This document shows, in pieces, positions 51,215 through 61,118 of a DNA stretch of 64,000 nucleotides. The DNA comes from Blastocatellia bacterium UBA7656 (GTDB lineage: Bacteria; Acidobacteriota; Blastocatellia; UBA7656). The stretch lies in the NCBI GenBank assembly GCA_002483445.1, contig DLHY01000021.1, positions 19,781 to 83,780 on the forward strand. The letters run 5' to 3'. Both the position numbers and the translations under genes were made by a program. The stretch's first letter is position 1; every line of letters begins with the position of its first letter. A model generated the notes under the pieces. It searched no databases. It was not told the DNA's origin and saw only the letters and a list, made by a program, of their open reading frames with translations.

Positions 51215-54200
51215 TCACAGTATCAACTTGACTGCGATGACCACCTGGCGGTTGTCTATGAATGACGCCGCGCCCGCCGTGGCGGCGATGTTGATGTCAT
51301 TGCCTCGCCTGACTGTCACGCTGGGAATCGTAATCCCGCCGGATTGATTGAATGAGGGAAAATCGACATCGTTGCTTCCGAGATCAACATACAGGTTCGA
51401 ATGATTGAACAGGTTGTAGAACTCCGCGCGCAACTGCAACTTCGCTCCGTCTCTCTTGAGCAATCCGGCAAGTGAAAACGTCCTTGATATTGCGAGGTTG
51501 TGATACTGAGTGCCGGGGCGTCGAAAGACGTTGCGCGAGAGGGTTCCGTCAAAAGGCCCGACCACGGAAGTGGAACACAGGAACGGGCCGGTCGAGAGAC
51601 AATTTCCAGCAGCATCTCGAACAGGATTGAGAGGAACATACAGAAAAGTGTTCGGCCTGCTGGCATCGGGTGTCAGGGAGCCTGTCGGAACCGACCCGCG
51701 CAGGACTGGTCTCGGAGACTCAAACCCGAAATTTTCGAGGTTCCCGCTGTCGAATATGCCGAAGGGCTGGCCGGTCTGGAATGACAGAATACCGCTGACG
51801 CCCCATCCGGTCAGCAAATTCCTGAAGAGCCGGTTCTGCGACTTTCTGCCGAATGGAATTTCCCAGATGAAATTGGCTACAAAACGCTGGCGTGTGTCGA
51901 AGTCTGAATCGCCCCGGTCAAGACTCGGATTGAAAGCATCGAGGAATCCAAGTCCCAGGGGATTGGCCACCAGATCGACTCCGAATACTGAACTGATGTT
52001 GTCAATCGAATGGCTCCACGTGTAGTTGGCTCCGAATTGAAGTCCGAGGCTTCGAATCTCGCCGCTCTCGACTCTCACCTGCATCGCGTGATAGGTCGAA
52101 TGCCCCTGATTGCTGCGGGTGTTCAATTCGGCCACTGCCGGAAACGGGATTCCATCGACATCGACATCGAGAAGCGTGTTGGGGTTGTTACCGACATCCG
52201 CGGATCGCGGCCTTCCGAGATAAACACCACTGTTGAACCTGTTAGGGTTCGAAAGAGCGTACAGCTTGACGCCGCTCGCCCCGACATAAGTGACCCCCGC
52301 AACGAGATTGTCGGTGATCTTGCGTTCGACGCCCAGATTCCAGGAGACGGAATAAGCTGTCCTCAGATTCTGGTCTATATGTCGTGCGGGAACGAAGAGC
52401 AGAGTTATCTCATTCCCTCCTATCGGATCATAAGGGTCGCTCGTCACGAAATTGGGAGAGAACGGAATTATTCCCCCAAACGTCTGGCGCACGAATGCAG
52501 GAGGATTGACAGCGACGTTCGACAATGTATTGCCGAAGTTTCGGTCATAGAAAACTCCTATGCCTGAGCGGAGAACGGTTTCGCCGTTGCCGAAAATATC
52601 CCAGGCAAGGCCGAATCTCGGAGCGAAATTATTGTAGTCAGGCAGGTAGAAGTGACCCCGGTATTTGCCCGGAGCCGAATCGACGCGGCGGAAGACTCCG
52701 TTCGCTATGCGCTGAAAAATATCGCTTCCCTCGCCGTAATAAAAATTCGCGTCCAGATGCCTTTCGCCGCGCGGGCTGTGCAGCACTCCAAGATACTCAT
52801 ACCTTATACCCGGCACGAGAGTCAGGCGCGGCGTGACTTTCCAGCTATCCTGAAAGAAGAAAGCCGCTTCGTTATAGCGATAATGGCGCACATTCGTCGC
52901 AGGCACGGAAGGCACTACGTTGTCTCCGGGCAACGCGCCCTGCGGATCGAAGGTTATGCCGTAGATGTTGAGCGTGCCGTTGACAAACTGCTGAGTGTTG
53001 AAGAACCTCGCATCGGGCAACTGAGTAAGCACAGGCGGGATGCGATTATCGCGTATGTGAACATACTGACCGCCGAATTTCATGAAGTGACTGCCCTTGA
53101 CCCAACTCATCGTCTGGTAAAACTGATAAAGATTCTGGGCGCCGCCGAACCCATCGCGGCCAAAAGGAAGCGTTCCGAAAAGGGATGAGCCTGAGAAATC
53201 CGGAAAGTAATTTCTTCCGAGGGTCGCCGTGGCCGGGAAATCATCTATAGAGCGGCTATAAACCAGCCGGGTTTCCATCACCATAGTATTCGACAGGATT
53301 AGATTGAGATTGAGCAGCACGCTCTGATTGCGAGTCGTAAACCCCTGATCGAGAGTCGGGCTGTAGGGCTGACGCACAGGCGCGAAGATATCCTGATCGT
53401 CTATCGAATACCTGCCGAACATCTGCACCTTCTGGCTTATGTTGTAATCGAACCTGGCGGTGCCGAGGATGGAATCCTGCGGGTTGCCCGCGCCCACGTT
53501 CAAAGGCCCTGTGCGGGTGACCGCTCCGTAGGCCGGAATCCTTACGAACCCGGCTCCCGTAGCCGGGTTGCAGATTGCTCCCGCCGGACAGAGGGTAAGC
53601 GGTATGACATTGCTCGTTGATTGATCCTGCGGGGCAGGAAATTTCTGGAAGATCGCCTTCGTCCCAATCGCGCTGATACTGATCAGTTGCGGCGTCGGCA
53701 CGAAGAAACTGCTCTCGGCTATGCTGCGGACGCGAATCGGTTCGACTGAGCCGAAGAAAAGAAATTTGTCTCGTTTGACGGGGCCGCCTATCGTGCCGCC
53801 GAACTGGTTGCGATTGAAGACAGGTTTGTCGAGACTATTGGCGTTGCGGTCGAAGCTGTTGGCTGATAAAGCCGAGTTGCGATTGAACCAGTAGGCGCTC
53901 GCGTGAAGGTCATTCGTTCCGGTATTGGAAACGATGTTGGCTATGAATCCCGCATTGCGACCGTACTCAGCCGTGTAGTTGTTGGTAATCACGCGAAACT
54001 CTTTAACGGAATCAGCCGGGAGGTTTTGCGCAGGCCCAGCGTCGAATACATTATTATTCTCTCCTCCGTCAAGCACGTAATTGCCGCCGCTCGAACGCTG
54101 ACCATTGACTGCGAGGCCGATGCCTGCGCCCACTCGATTGCCGACAAGTCCGCCGCTTCTCTCGCTCGTCAAAGCCGCGCCGGGTGAGAGGTTTACAAGC

Positions 54201-54691
54201 TCATAAACATTGCGGGTAAGCAGGGGCAACTCAACGATCTGACGTTGAGTTATTACATTGCTTAACTCCGCGCCTCGATCCGTTTCGATTCTTCCTCCGA
54301 CTACATCGACTGCTCCTGCCGATACATTGATATCCTGCTGCGTCTGAGGGCCGGCGGCTTTCAGCGTAACGTCGGCTCGCGCCTCGCCCGCAACCGACAC
54401 ATCTATCCTCAGCTTTGCCACAGCGAAATTCTGCGCCTGAGCCGTGAGCAGATACCTGCCCGGAGGGATGCTGATGAAGCGAAACTCGCCCGCCGAGTCG
54501 GCAGTAGCGGGCCGCTCAAGGCCGGTCTCAATATTCCTCAAGGTGAGAGTCGCCTGCACAATGACCCCTCCCTTTTCGTCCAGCACGCGACCCGATACTA
54601 TTCCTGTGAAGCTCTGCGGCGAAGCCACCGCGCTCAAACTCATCACCACAAGGATGACCATCAACTCTCTCACTAACCTTCTCGTTTTCAT
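51215..54691 (-). CDS. Oar-like TonB-dependent receptor with carboxypeptidase-regulatory-like domain
   Basis: A 1158-residue outer-membrane protein. The signal peptide (about 1-27) is followed by a carboxypeptidase-regulatory-like domain with GRVLDEKGGVI (about 30-110), a plug domain (about 130-260, with LPLLTRNVYELVNLSPG and NGQRSSGGNYVLDGG), and a large 22-strand-type barrel. This subfamily is a hallmark of Acidobacteriota and imports unknown large substrates. The ATG at 54,691 has AGGAGGAGAC directly upstream; the 44 earlier in-frame codons have no support. The barrel end reads VIAVKLIL, with no terminal aromatic residue. Confidence 0.9.
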   Translation of the reverse strand: MKTRRLVRELMVILVVMSLSAVASPQSFTGIVSGRVLDEKGGVIVQATLTLRNIETGLERPATADSAGEFRFISIPPGRYLLTAQAQNFAVAKLRIDVSVAGEARADVTLKAAGPQTQQDINVSAGAVDVVGGRIETDRGAELSNVITQRQIVELPLLTRNVYELVNLSPGAALTSERSGGLVGNRVGAGIGLAVNGQRSSGGNYVLDGGENNNVFDAGPAQNLPADSVKEFRVITNNYTAEYGRNAGFIANIVSNTGTNDLHASAYWFNRNSALSANSFDRNANSLDKPVFNRNQFGGTIGGPVKRDKFLFFGSVEPIRVRSIAESSFFVPTPQLISISAIGTKAIFQKFPAPQDQSTSNVIPLTLCPAGAICNPATGAGFVRIPAYGAVTRTGPLNVGAGNPQDSILGTARFDYNISQKVQMFGRYSIDDQDIFAPVRQPYSPTLDQGFTTRNQSVLLNLNLILSNTMVMETRLVYSRSIDDFPATATLGRNYFPDFSGSSLFGTLPFGRDGFGGAQNLYQFYQTMSWVKGSHFMKFGGQYVHIRDNRIPPVLTQLPDARFFNTQQFVNGTLNIYGITFDPQGALPGDNVVPSVPATNVRHYRYNEAAFFFQDSWKVTPRLTLVPGIRYEYLGVLHSPRGERHLDANFYYGEGSDIFQRIANGVFRRVDSAPGKYRGHFYLPDYNNFAPRFGLAWDIFGNGETVLRSGIGVFYDRNFGNTLSNVAVNPPAFVRQTFGGIIPFSPNFVTSDPYDPIGGNEITLLFVPARHIDQNLRTAYSVSWNLGVERKITDNLVAGVTYVGASGVKLYALSNPNRFNSGVYLGRPRSADVGNNPNTLLDVDVDGIPFPAVAELNTRSNQGHSTYHAMQVRVESGEIRSLGLQFGANYTWSHSIDNISSVFGVDLVANPLGLGFLDAFNPSLDRGDSDFDTRQRFVANFIWEIPFGRKSQNRLFRNLLTGWGVSGILSFQTGQPFGIFDSGNLENFGFESPRPVLRGSVPTGSLTPDASRPNTFLYVPLNPVRDAAGNCLSTGPFLCSTSVVGPFDGTLSRNVFRRPGTQYHNLAISRTFSLAGLLKRDGAKLQLRAEFYNLFNHSNLYVDLGSNDVDFPSFNQSGGITIPSVTVRRGNDINIAATAGAASFIDNRQVVIAVKLIL

Positions 54692-54933
54692 GTCTCCTCC
54701 TTCCAGGCTTTCTTTTGAAAGACAAATCACTTCAGGCTCAGATGCCCCAAAGCATCTGCCCTGCCCCGATGAGCGAATGGCGCAGCGATTTCCCATTCCC
54801 GGCGCCGTCGATTGATCGCGCACAATCGACAGCTATTCCTACGCGGACAGGCGAATCTCGACGCCTGCCTTCTGAAAAGAAAATTTCATTTAGTGGCGGG
54901 CATAGCCGGAGGCTCTGAATCGGTCAACGATCT

Positions 54934-55971
54934 TCAGAGCGACGCCCGCTCTGCGTTCGCCTGGGCCGGGGAAAAAGAGGCAATCACACCAGGCTGTGTT
55001 TTAGAAGCGCCTGCCGCGCAGACAGGCGCCCGACCTGTTTTCTTAGTCAGTTTCAATTCAATCAATAGGTCGCTTTGATCAAATAAGCGGTCTATCTCTG
55101 ATGCAGTATATCCCTGCTTTTCAACGCGGATGGTATGCTGTCCCGGTGTCAGATAAATAACATCAGACACCCCGATCTCTGTCACCGCGCCCTGAAGCGC
55201 GCCATCGACGAAGATGGAAGCGCCCGGCTCGCTTTTCACGAACAATCTGCCTTTAATTTTCTCGAACGGAGGATTGATGTTTATAGCTCCGCTTATGACA
55301 TCAATCGATTGCTCCATTCCTTTGATGGCCGGATGAGAAAAACGAATCTTCCGAGCGCCCACAGGGATTCCTGTTATCTCGATCCTCGTTTTTTCTTCAC
55401 CCTCGGAGATTTTTCTCGGACTGGAAACCTGCTGACCGTCTATCAGAAGGATCACCTCTTCAGGATCGATATCGTCGAGGTACTGAAAATCCACGATTAT
55501 CGAGCCGGTGCGCGGCGCAGGCGCTCTGATTGTCTCCATAGCCGCAGGTTTTACTATAGCCCTCGCGGTAAAAACGACTATGCGGGCCGAAATGACTTCG
55601 ACTTCGTATTCTCCTGCGGCCAGTTCGGCTTGAAACACGCCATTCCTGCAAGCCCCCTGCTCGATGATTTCGCCCCGGCTTCGAATTATTACTTCGGCCT
55701 CCGAGGCTTCCGTCACCACCTCAAGCGCGCCCATCTCGCCTTTCGGCTGCGCTCTTCGAGGGGGGATTCGAGCAGGCTTGTTGCCTGAATTCTCCGAAGA
55801 GTTCTTTTTATTTTTTCGCAACGCCTCGATTATCTTTTTTATATCATTTTTAGGATCATTCCTTTGCCCGACGGTCGAAGAAACCATCGGCTTTTCGACC
55901 GGACGCGCATAAGATGCGACGGGCCAGCAAAGGAACATCGAAACGAATATTGGAACCTGAACGAGAGCCAT
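54934..55971 (-). CDS. PEGA-domain envelope protein
   Basis: A 345-residue protein with a probable signal peptide (about 1-23), a basic linker (30-70), a beta-rich middle part (80-220) and a PEGA domain near 245-300, with GRLFVKSEPGASIFVDGALQG split as expected and GQHTIRVEKQGY closing. PEGA domains are surface or S-layer-linked folds in this phylum. The C-terminal tail is unusual. I see no catalytic motif. It is divergent from the psuG gene. Confidence 0.75.
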   Translation of the reverse strand: MALVQVPIFVSMFLCWPVASYARPVEKPMVSSTVGQRNDPKNDIKKIIEALRKNKKNSSENSGNKPARIPPRRAQPKGEMGALEVVTEASEAEVIIRSRGEIIEQGACRNGVFQAELAAGEYEVEVISARIVVFTARAIVKPAAMETIRAPAPRTGSIIVDFQYLDDIDPEEVILLIDGQQVSSPRKISEGEEKTRIEITGIPVGARKIRFSHPAIKGMEQSIDVISGAININPPFEKIKGRLFVKSEPGASIFVDGALQGAVTEIGVSDVIYLTPGQHTIRVEKQGYTASEIDRLFDQSDLLIELKLTKKTGRAPVCAAGASKTQPGVIASFSPAQANAERASL

Positions 55972-56352
55972 AGACCGCCCTTAACTGACAGGCCAATCAG
56001 CCGTCGCCTAAGCGAGTATGATGACCGCGCAAACGAAATTCTTTACAACCCTTCAACGGTATATGAGCTTTTTGCGAAATCATTACGCGGAAGAATTACC
56101 GGGTTGAATGCTAAAACCTGAGGGGCGAAAAATCCCGGCCCGCGAACATATCTCCTGAGCTACTTCTTCCATTATCTATAGACGGAAACGGGGGGCGTTT
56201 TATTGCATAAAAGTTTTCAGTTTTCAGTTTTCAGTTTTCTGTTGCAGAAGTGAACACCATCGCCTCACACCCGACGGCAGAACCTCCCCGGCTGAAAACT
56301 GAAAACTGATTCTCATGGCGTAATATGAAGGCTTCCGTTAGTGTTTCAGCGC
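55972..56352. repeat. Intergenic region with two inverted heptamer repeats
   Basis: Bases 56,212-56,241 hold about four copies of CAGTTTT, and 56,292-56,309 hold the complementary AAAACTG units, so the two can pair. The rest (380 bases in all) has no gene that I can support. The region must carry the divergent promoters of the PEGA gene and psuG. Confidence 0.75.
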
Positions 56353-57273
56353 ATGAGCAAACTGAGAATCAAAATAGCGAAAAGAGTCGCCCGCGCCATT
56401 GAAAATCACAAGCCTGTGGTCGCGCTCGAATCGACTGTCCTTGCGCACGGCCTTCCCCATCCGCTCAATATAGAAACAGCGCGCGAGTGCCAGTCCGCGA
56501 TCAGAAGCGAACGGGCTATGCCAGCGATCATAGGCATCGTCGAGGGCCGCGCGAAAGTTGGATTGAACGAAAGTGAGCTTGAGATATTCGCAACCGGCAG
56601 GACCGCGGGCGAGTCAATCGAAAAAGTCGGATTGAACAATCTCGCCGCAGTGATGGCAAAAAACCGGTGGGGCGCGACTACCGTTGCAGGCACGATGAAG
56701 ATAGCCCGACTCGCGGGGCTGAGAGTTTTTTCAACGGGCGGAATAGGCGGCGTGCATCGAGGCGCTGAGACGACGTTTGACATCTCGTCGGATTTGACCG
56801 CGCTCGCAGGCGTACCGATGATCTGCGTGTGCGCAGGCGCAAAGGCCATACTCGATCTGCCCAAGACTATGGAAAGACTCGAAACGCTCGGAGTGCCTGT
56901 CGTGGGCTATCGAACGGATGAGTTACCCGCCTTTTATTCCCGCCGCAGCGGACTTCGCGTGGATGTCACGGCTGACACTGCGGAAGAAGCAGCGATGATC
57001 GCGATGGATCATTGGAGGATGGGCAGTAAGAGCGCGGTGCTTGTGTGCGCGCCTGTTCCCGAAGAATTCGAGATTCCATCCGCAGAGATCGAACAGGCGA
57101 TTGAAGAAGCGATCAATGAAGCGCGAGCGGAACGAATCTCAGGCAAGGCAGTCACGCCTTTCGTGCTGTCGAGATTGGAAAAGATAACACGCGGACGCAC
57201 GCTCGTTGCCAATCGCGCATTGCTTACGAATAATGCTGGCGTGGCCGCACAAATAGCGGCAAGCCTTTTGTAG
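56353..57273 (+). CDS. psuG: Pseudouridine-5'-phosphate glycosidase
   Basis: A 306-residue enzyme that splits or forms pseudouridine 5'-phosphate (ribose 5-phosphate plus uracil). Motifs include VVALESTVLAHGLPHP near 24, TVAGTMKIARLAGLRVFSTGGIGGVHR split near 112-136, and VDVTADTAEEAAMIAMDHW near 205. Family length is about 310. The kinase partner PsuK is not next to it. An ATG at 56,353 matches the family start (KLRIKIAKRVARAIE); a GTG at 56,341 is in frame but gives an unneeded extension. The ribosome site is weak. Confidence 0.9.
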   Translation: MSKLRIKIAKRVARAIENHKPVVALESTVLAHGLPHPLNIETARECQSAIRSERAMPAIIGIVEGRAKVGLNESELEIFATGRTAGESIEKVGLNNLAAVMAKNRWGATTVAGTMKIARLAGLRVFSTGGIGGVHRGAETTFDISSDLTALAGVPMICVCAGAKAILDLPKTMERLETLGVPVVGYRTDELPAFYSRRSGLRVDVTADTAEEAAMIAMDHWRMGSKSAVLVCAPVPEEFEIPSAEIEQAIEEAINEARAERISGKAVTPFVLSRLEKITRGRTLVANRALLTNNAGVAAQIAASLL

Positions 57274-57341
57274 CTACTGAATTCGTCGGGATGTAGCGAC
57301 AAGGCAACGAGCGTCCGGCGCGCATGGGCGAACATCTGCTC

Positions 57342-57767
57342 TTATTTTGGAATCGGACGGTACTGAGCGTCTCCGAAACCCAGAATCGGGTAAAAGATAA
57401 TTCCGAGAAGCGCAAGGCCAACTCCAAATCCAGCGCCTTTTCCAAAATTCTTTGCCACATCAATTGCCACTATGAAGGCGATGATGATGCTGACAATCGG
57501 GATGAGCATCAGCAGTACCCACCAGCCGGGCCTGCCAGCTATCCGCATGAGTACGACGAGGTTGTAGATCGGAACGATACAAGCCCAACCAGGCTGTCCG
57601 GCTTTCGTAAACACTTTCCATACTCCTGCCAGAGCCAAAATAAATATGGCCAGCCCGATAACCACAACGATAGCGAGTGTCACTTCTTCTTCCTGAAAGG
57701 CCAGAAGCCTGAAGTTACTCATTGACAGCAGTACTCCGATCAATTGGATTCCGAGAATGCTAAACAT
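57342..57767 (-). CDS. DUF5684-like small membrane protein
   Basis: A 141-residue protein with four hydrophobic segments. The motif VWKVFTKAGQPGWACIVPIYN and later LVVLMRIAGRPGWWVLLMLIPI (given here in shorter words: AGQPGWACIVPIYN and IAGRPGWW) are the DUF5684 hallmarks. The C-terminal GFGDAQYRPIP is also typical. Family members are uncharacterised; some neighbours are signal peptidases. The start at 57,767 follows AGGAGAA. It is convergent with psuG. Confidence 0.8.
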   Translation of the reverse strand: MFSILGIQLIGVLLSMSNFRLLAFQEEEVTLAIVVVIGLAIFILALAGVWKVFTKAGQPGWACIVPIYNLVVLMRIAGRPGWWVLLMLIPIVSIIIAFIVAIDVAKNFGKGAGFGVGLALLGIIFYPILGFGDAQYRPIPK

Positions 57768-57880
57768 ATCGTTCTCCTTTTTTTTCCCAGATGGTACAAC
57801 GTGAGTTTACAGGCTCGCGCATGATCGAGCCGGGGTGTTGCCGGAAACATCTTTTAACTACAGCGACTGCGACTACCGGA

Positions 57881-59407
57881 TCAGGGCGTAAAGGATTTCG
57901 CCTCCGACCGAACGCCGTCAGTGTTCAACACTGTTATGATCGCCTGACGGCCCAAAGCCGCCCACGTTTTCCAGTCCCCGGCGGATGTCAACTCCTTGCT
58001 TGATTTCTTTTTCTTCTTGTGATTTTTGGTGTCCACAAGGCGATGGCCATCGACTTCGATATCCGCGCCCGATAGAAAGCCTGATCCCTTGATTGTGAGC
58101 TTATCGCCGTCAAGGAAAACATCCGTGATTCGCGGCTGCGACGGTTCGATGTTCTGACTGTCGAGCGTGAAGAAGATGAAAGCTATGCACATCTCGTCAG
58201 TCGTCTGCTCGCCCCATCGAACCGCTCGCGGCGGGCTGTTCGGATTGAAAGGATTGTTCTCAGAATTATCATAATAAGCCGTTAGGCTCAGTTGCGTCAG
58301 TTGAGGAATCGGCACAGGCTCTTTGTAGTCGTACACTCCCTGCCAGTTGAAATTCCAGTTATCGATGTTGATCAGACAACGTTTCGTCCCATCGAAGTAA
58401 CGCGCCTCGACTTTCATCTCTCGTCCGAGCAGATGCATGTGCGGAGCTATGCCTATGGCGTGCGCGTTTATTCCTGGAGGGACGATGAACAAAGCATTGA
58501 CGCGATAGTGAGGATCGTTTGCAGGTATGGTGAAACTGGTGTTGATGATCGGAGCGGCCTGCACGTCTTTCTTCACAGGCTTGCGCGTGAAGTACAAACC
58601 TATCTGGGTGCGGTCGCTCTCTTCCGTGTCGCGCGGATTATAATGAACCTGCGCGACTATGCGCGCGCCGTTCGGAACAGGCCACGCCATCCCCTCGCGG
58701 AGAAACTGCGCGCGAAATCCCGGCGCCCATCCACCGAGCGTGCCTGTCGTATCGAATCCCGGCCCGCCGAAAGAGGTGTATCCCGGCCCCGGATCATTAT
58801 CGTCAAGCTGCTTTGAAACGCCCGTCGTGTCGATATAGAGAATAACGTGATGAACGATGTTGCGATTGCCCGGTTTGATCTCGACGGCGGAAAGGTAACG
58901 GTCTCCGCGAAGAGATGTCGGCATAGAGAAGCAGCGATAAATATCATTGCCGGGTTTTACGGTGTAGTCGGCTTCAGGCTGAAGCACTGCATCAGGCTGG
59001 CCCAAAGTCCACCCGTCAGGAAAGGAGAGCGGCTCAGGCAAATCCGCCGTATTGCCTTCGACTGATCCCTCATCGACCCACTGCGAGATGGTTTGAATCT
59101 CAGCGTCCGTGAGTCTACGGACGCCGCTGAAATCGCCGCAACCTTCGGTGGGTTTCCACGGAGGCATCTCGCGCAGTATGACTTTTTCTTTGATCGAACG
59201 CGCCCACGGACGAGCCTCACGGTAGGTCATCAAGGAGAAGGGCGCTATATCGCCGGGGTGATGGCACACCTGACAGCTTTGTTGAAATATCCGCACCACC
59301 TGATTGCTGAAAGTGATTTCCTGTCGCTTGGCGTTTGATTCCTTCAGTCCCGCGCCGATCACCGCGAACATGCAGATGAGAAATGAAACAAAGATGATTC
59401 GCTTCAC
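57881..59407 (-). CDS. PHM-like copper monooxygenase-type protein with haem c site and IPT domain
   Basis: A 508-residue secreted protein (signal peptide about 1-26). A haem c site is at Cys45/Cys48/His49 (SCQVCHH). Residues about 125-400 form a two-part fold like peptidylglycine alpha-hydroxylating monooxygenase, with possible copper histidines: HH at 186-187, His255 in VAQVHYN and HMH at 323-325. A tail of about 90 residues (420-508) resembles an IPT/TIG domain. The combination suggests electron input to an oxygen-reacting copper centre, but no substrate is known. The 5' segment is near identical to that of the 59,621-60,994 gene. Confidence 0.75.
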   Translation of the reverse strand: MKRIIFVSFLICMFAVIGAGLKESNAKRQEITFSNQVVRIFQQSCQVCHHPGDIAPFSLMTYREARPWARSIKEKVILREMPPWKPTEGCGDFSGVRRLTDAEIQTISQWVDEGSVEGNTADLPEPLSFPDGWTLGQPDAVLQPEADYTVKPGNDIYRCFSMPTSLRGDRYLSAVEIKPGNRNIVHHVILYIDTTGVSKQLDDNDPGPGYTSFGGPGFDTTGTLGGWAPGFRAQFLREGMAWPVPNGARIVAQVHYNPRDTEESDRTQIGLYFTRKPVKKDVQAAPIINTSFTIPANDPHYRVNALFIVPPGINAHAIGIAPHMHLLGREMKVEARYFDGTKRCLINIDNWNFNWQGVYDYKEPVPIPQLTQLSLTAYYDNSENNPFNPNSPPRAVRWGEQTTDEMCIAFIFFTLDSQNIEPSQPRITDVFLDGDKLTIKGSGFLSGADIEVDGHRLVDTKNHKKKKKSSKELTSAGDWKTWAALGRQAIITVLNTDGVRSEAKSFTP

Positions 59408-59428
59408 ACTCGATACCCCCTCTGAAAA

Positions 59429-59493
59429 CAGAAGTCAGAAGTCAGAAGTCAGAATAAAATAACCGACCCCTGACCCCTGACCCCTGACCCCTG
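59429..59493. repeat. AGAAGTC and GACCCCT heptamer tandem repeats
   Basis: Bases 59,429-59,454 are over three copies of AGAAGTC, and 59,465-59,493 are four copies of GACCCCT, the reverse complement of the AGGGGTC unit seen near 32,775. Confidence 0.9.
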
Positions 59494-59620
59494 CTCCTAT
59501 TGCTGCGAGCGTCGTCGGGATTTTAGCGCGATTACCGCCTGTTGGCTATTGTAATTTTTTGCTCAAAGCAGGAGTGAACGACGCGAGAAGGTTTGAGAAC
59601 CTGCTGCGCGTTCAAAGGAG

Positions 59621-60994
59621 CTACTTGTGGGCTTCAGGCACGGCGTAATCCAGCCAGCCGATCATCATCTCGTCAGAAGTAGGATCGCCCCAGCGGACGG
59701 CTATCTGGGGGTTGGGATTGTATTTGTTTTTGGCCGAGTTATCGAAGTGGGCTGTCACGATTATCCGTGTTCCTTTAGGAACGAGGATCGTTTTTTTCAG
59801 CCTGTAGAGCGTCTGCCAGTTGAAGTTGTATTTAGGAACGAGGAGCAGTATTTCACGTCGCCCGTCGGGATAGACGGCTTCGTATTTCATGTCTTTGCCT
59901 CGAAGGTGCATGTGGGGCATGTAATCGATCAGTTCTACATCCTCTTCGAAAGTGTAAGAAGCCGTCACCTCGTGATTGTCAGCGCCGGGAGGAATGCGGA
60001 AGAAGTGATTCGGGATGGTGAGAGTTCTGACCTGTTTCGGGGGCGGTTCTTTTGCGAATATGAGTCCGATGCTGGTGCGATCTTTTTCAGTTTTGTTGAG
60101 CGCGCCGCGAAAGCTCGAATAATGCATCTGTAAAACTATCACCGAACCGGCAGGAATTTTTTTGGCCATGCCCGGAAGAAAAACATCGGGCTGCTTGCCG
60201 GGAGCGAATGAAGTCAGCATTATGGAAAATCCGTCTTCATCTTCTTCGCCCTGGCGACGTTTGAAAGCTGCGCCGCCGCCCGGAGCTTTCGCGCCGTCAT
60301 CGATTACAGGCGCATCCGCGCGCACACGAGCCAACGACCCCTGATGGTAGAAAATCGGCGGCCCGCTGTCTGCGGCTTTGCCGCTTCGCGACGCGGCCCT
60401 GGCGCGAGGTGTGAGTAGGTGAGCGATGGCGTGATGCACTACTCGTCTGTTGCCGGGGCGAATCTCGGCCGCCTGAACCCATCGGTCTTCTTTGAAATCA
60501 ATCGGTATGGTGAAATAGACGTAATTATCCGGGTCATACGGTTCGATGACATATTCCTCCGTCATCGAGAGAACCTGATCGGGCTTTCCTATTCTCCACT
60601 CCTGGGCGAAATCACGCGCGGGCGGCAAGAAGCGAGGGTCGCCTTCTTTCGCTCCCTGATCTACCCATGCCGCTATGGTGTCTATATCTTTCTGGCTGAG
60701 TCGAGAATCGTTTATGAAATCACCGTAGCGCGGATCGGCCTGCCACGGAGGCATCTCGCGCAGTATGACTTTTTCTTTGATCGAACGCGCCCACGGACGA
60801 GCCTCACGGTAGGTCATCAAGGAGAAGGGCGCTATATCGCCGGGGTGATGGCACACCTGACAGCTTTGTTGAAATATCCGCGCTACCTGATTGCTGAAAG
60901 TGATTTCCTCTCGCTTGGCGTTTGATTCATTCAGCCCCGCGCCTATGAGCGCAAACGCGCAGACAAGGAATGAAACACGGATGATTCGATTCAT
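59621..60994 (-). CDS. PHM-like copper monooxygenase-type protein with haem c site, paralogue without IPT domain
   Basis: A 457-residue secreted protein (signal peptide about 1-26). It has the same haem c site SCQVCHH at residues 44-50 as its paralogue, and matching monooxygenase histidines: VVHHAIAHL in the first half and PHMHLRGKDM near 355. It has an insert rich in Gly/Lys/Arg in the middle (about 215-270) and lacks the C-terminal IPT domain. The first 60 or so codons are almost identical in DNA to those of the 57,881 gene while the rest has diverged. The start is ATG 60,994, giving the same signal peptide; an upstream start at 61,042 was rejected. The ribosome site is weak. Confidence 0.75.
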   Translation of the reverse strand: MNRIIRVSFLVCAFALIGAGLNESNAKREEITFSNQVARIFQQSCQVCHHPGDIAPFSLMTYREARPWARSIKEKVILREMPPWQADPRYGDFINDSRLSQKDIDTIAAWVDQGAKEGDPRFLPPARDFAQEWRIGKPDQVLSMTEEYVIEPYDPDNYVYFTIPIDFKEDRWVQAAEIRPGNRRVVHHAIAHLLTPRARAASRSGKAADSGPPIFYHQGSLARVRADAPVIDDGAKAPGGGAAFKRRQGEEDEDGFSIMLTSFAPGKQPDVFLPGMAKKIPAGSVIVLQMHYSSFRGALNKTEKDRTSIGLIFAKEPPPKQVRTLTIPNHFFRIPPGADNHEVTASYTFEEDVELIDYMPHMHLRGKDMKYEAVYPDGRREILLLVPKYNFNWQTLYRLKKTILVPKGTRIIVTAHFDNSAKNKYNPNPQIAVRWGDPTSDEMMIGWLDYAVPEAHK

Positions 60995-61118
60995 GCTCGA
61001 TGCTCCGCTCAAGCTTTTGTTGTTGATTGCCGCAAACATCACCGGGATTTTAGCGCGATCGATGCATATTGGCTATTGCTTCATTTACAGGAGACATCGA
61101 GGTTATAGCAGCATTCAA

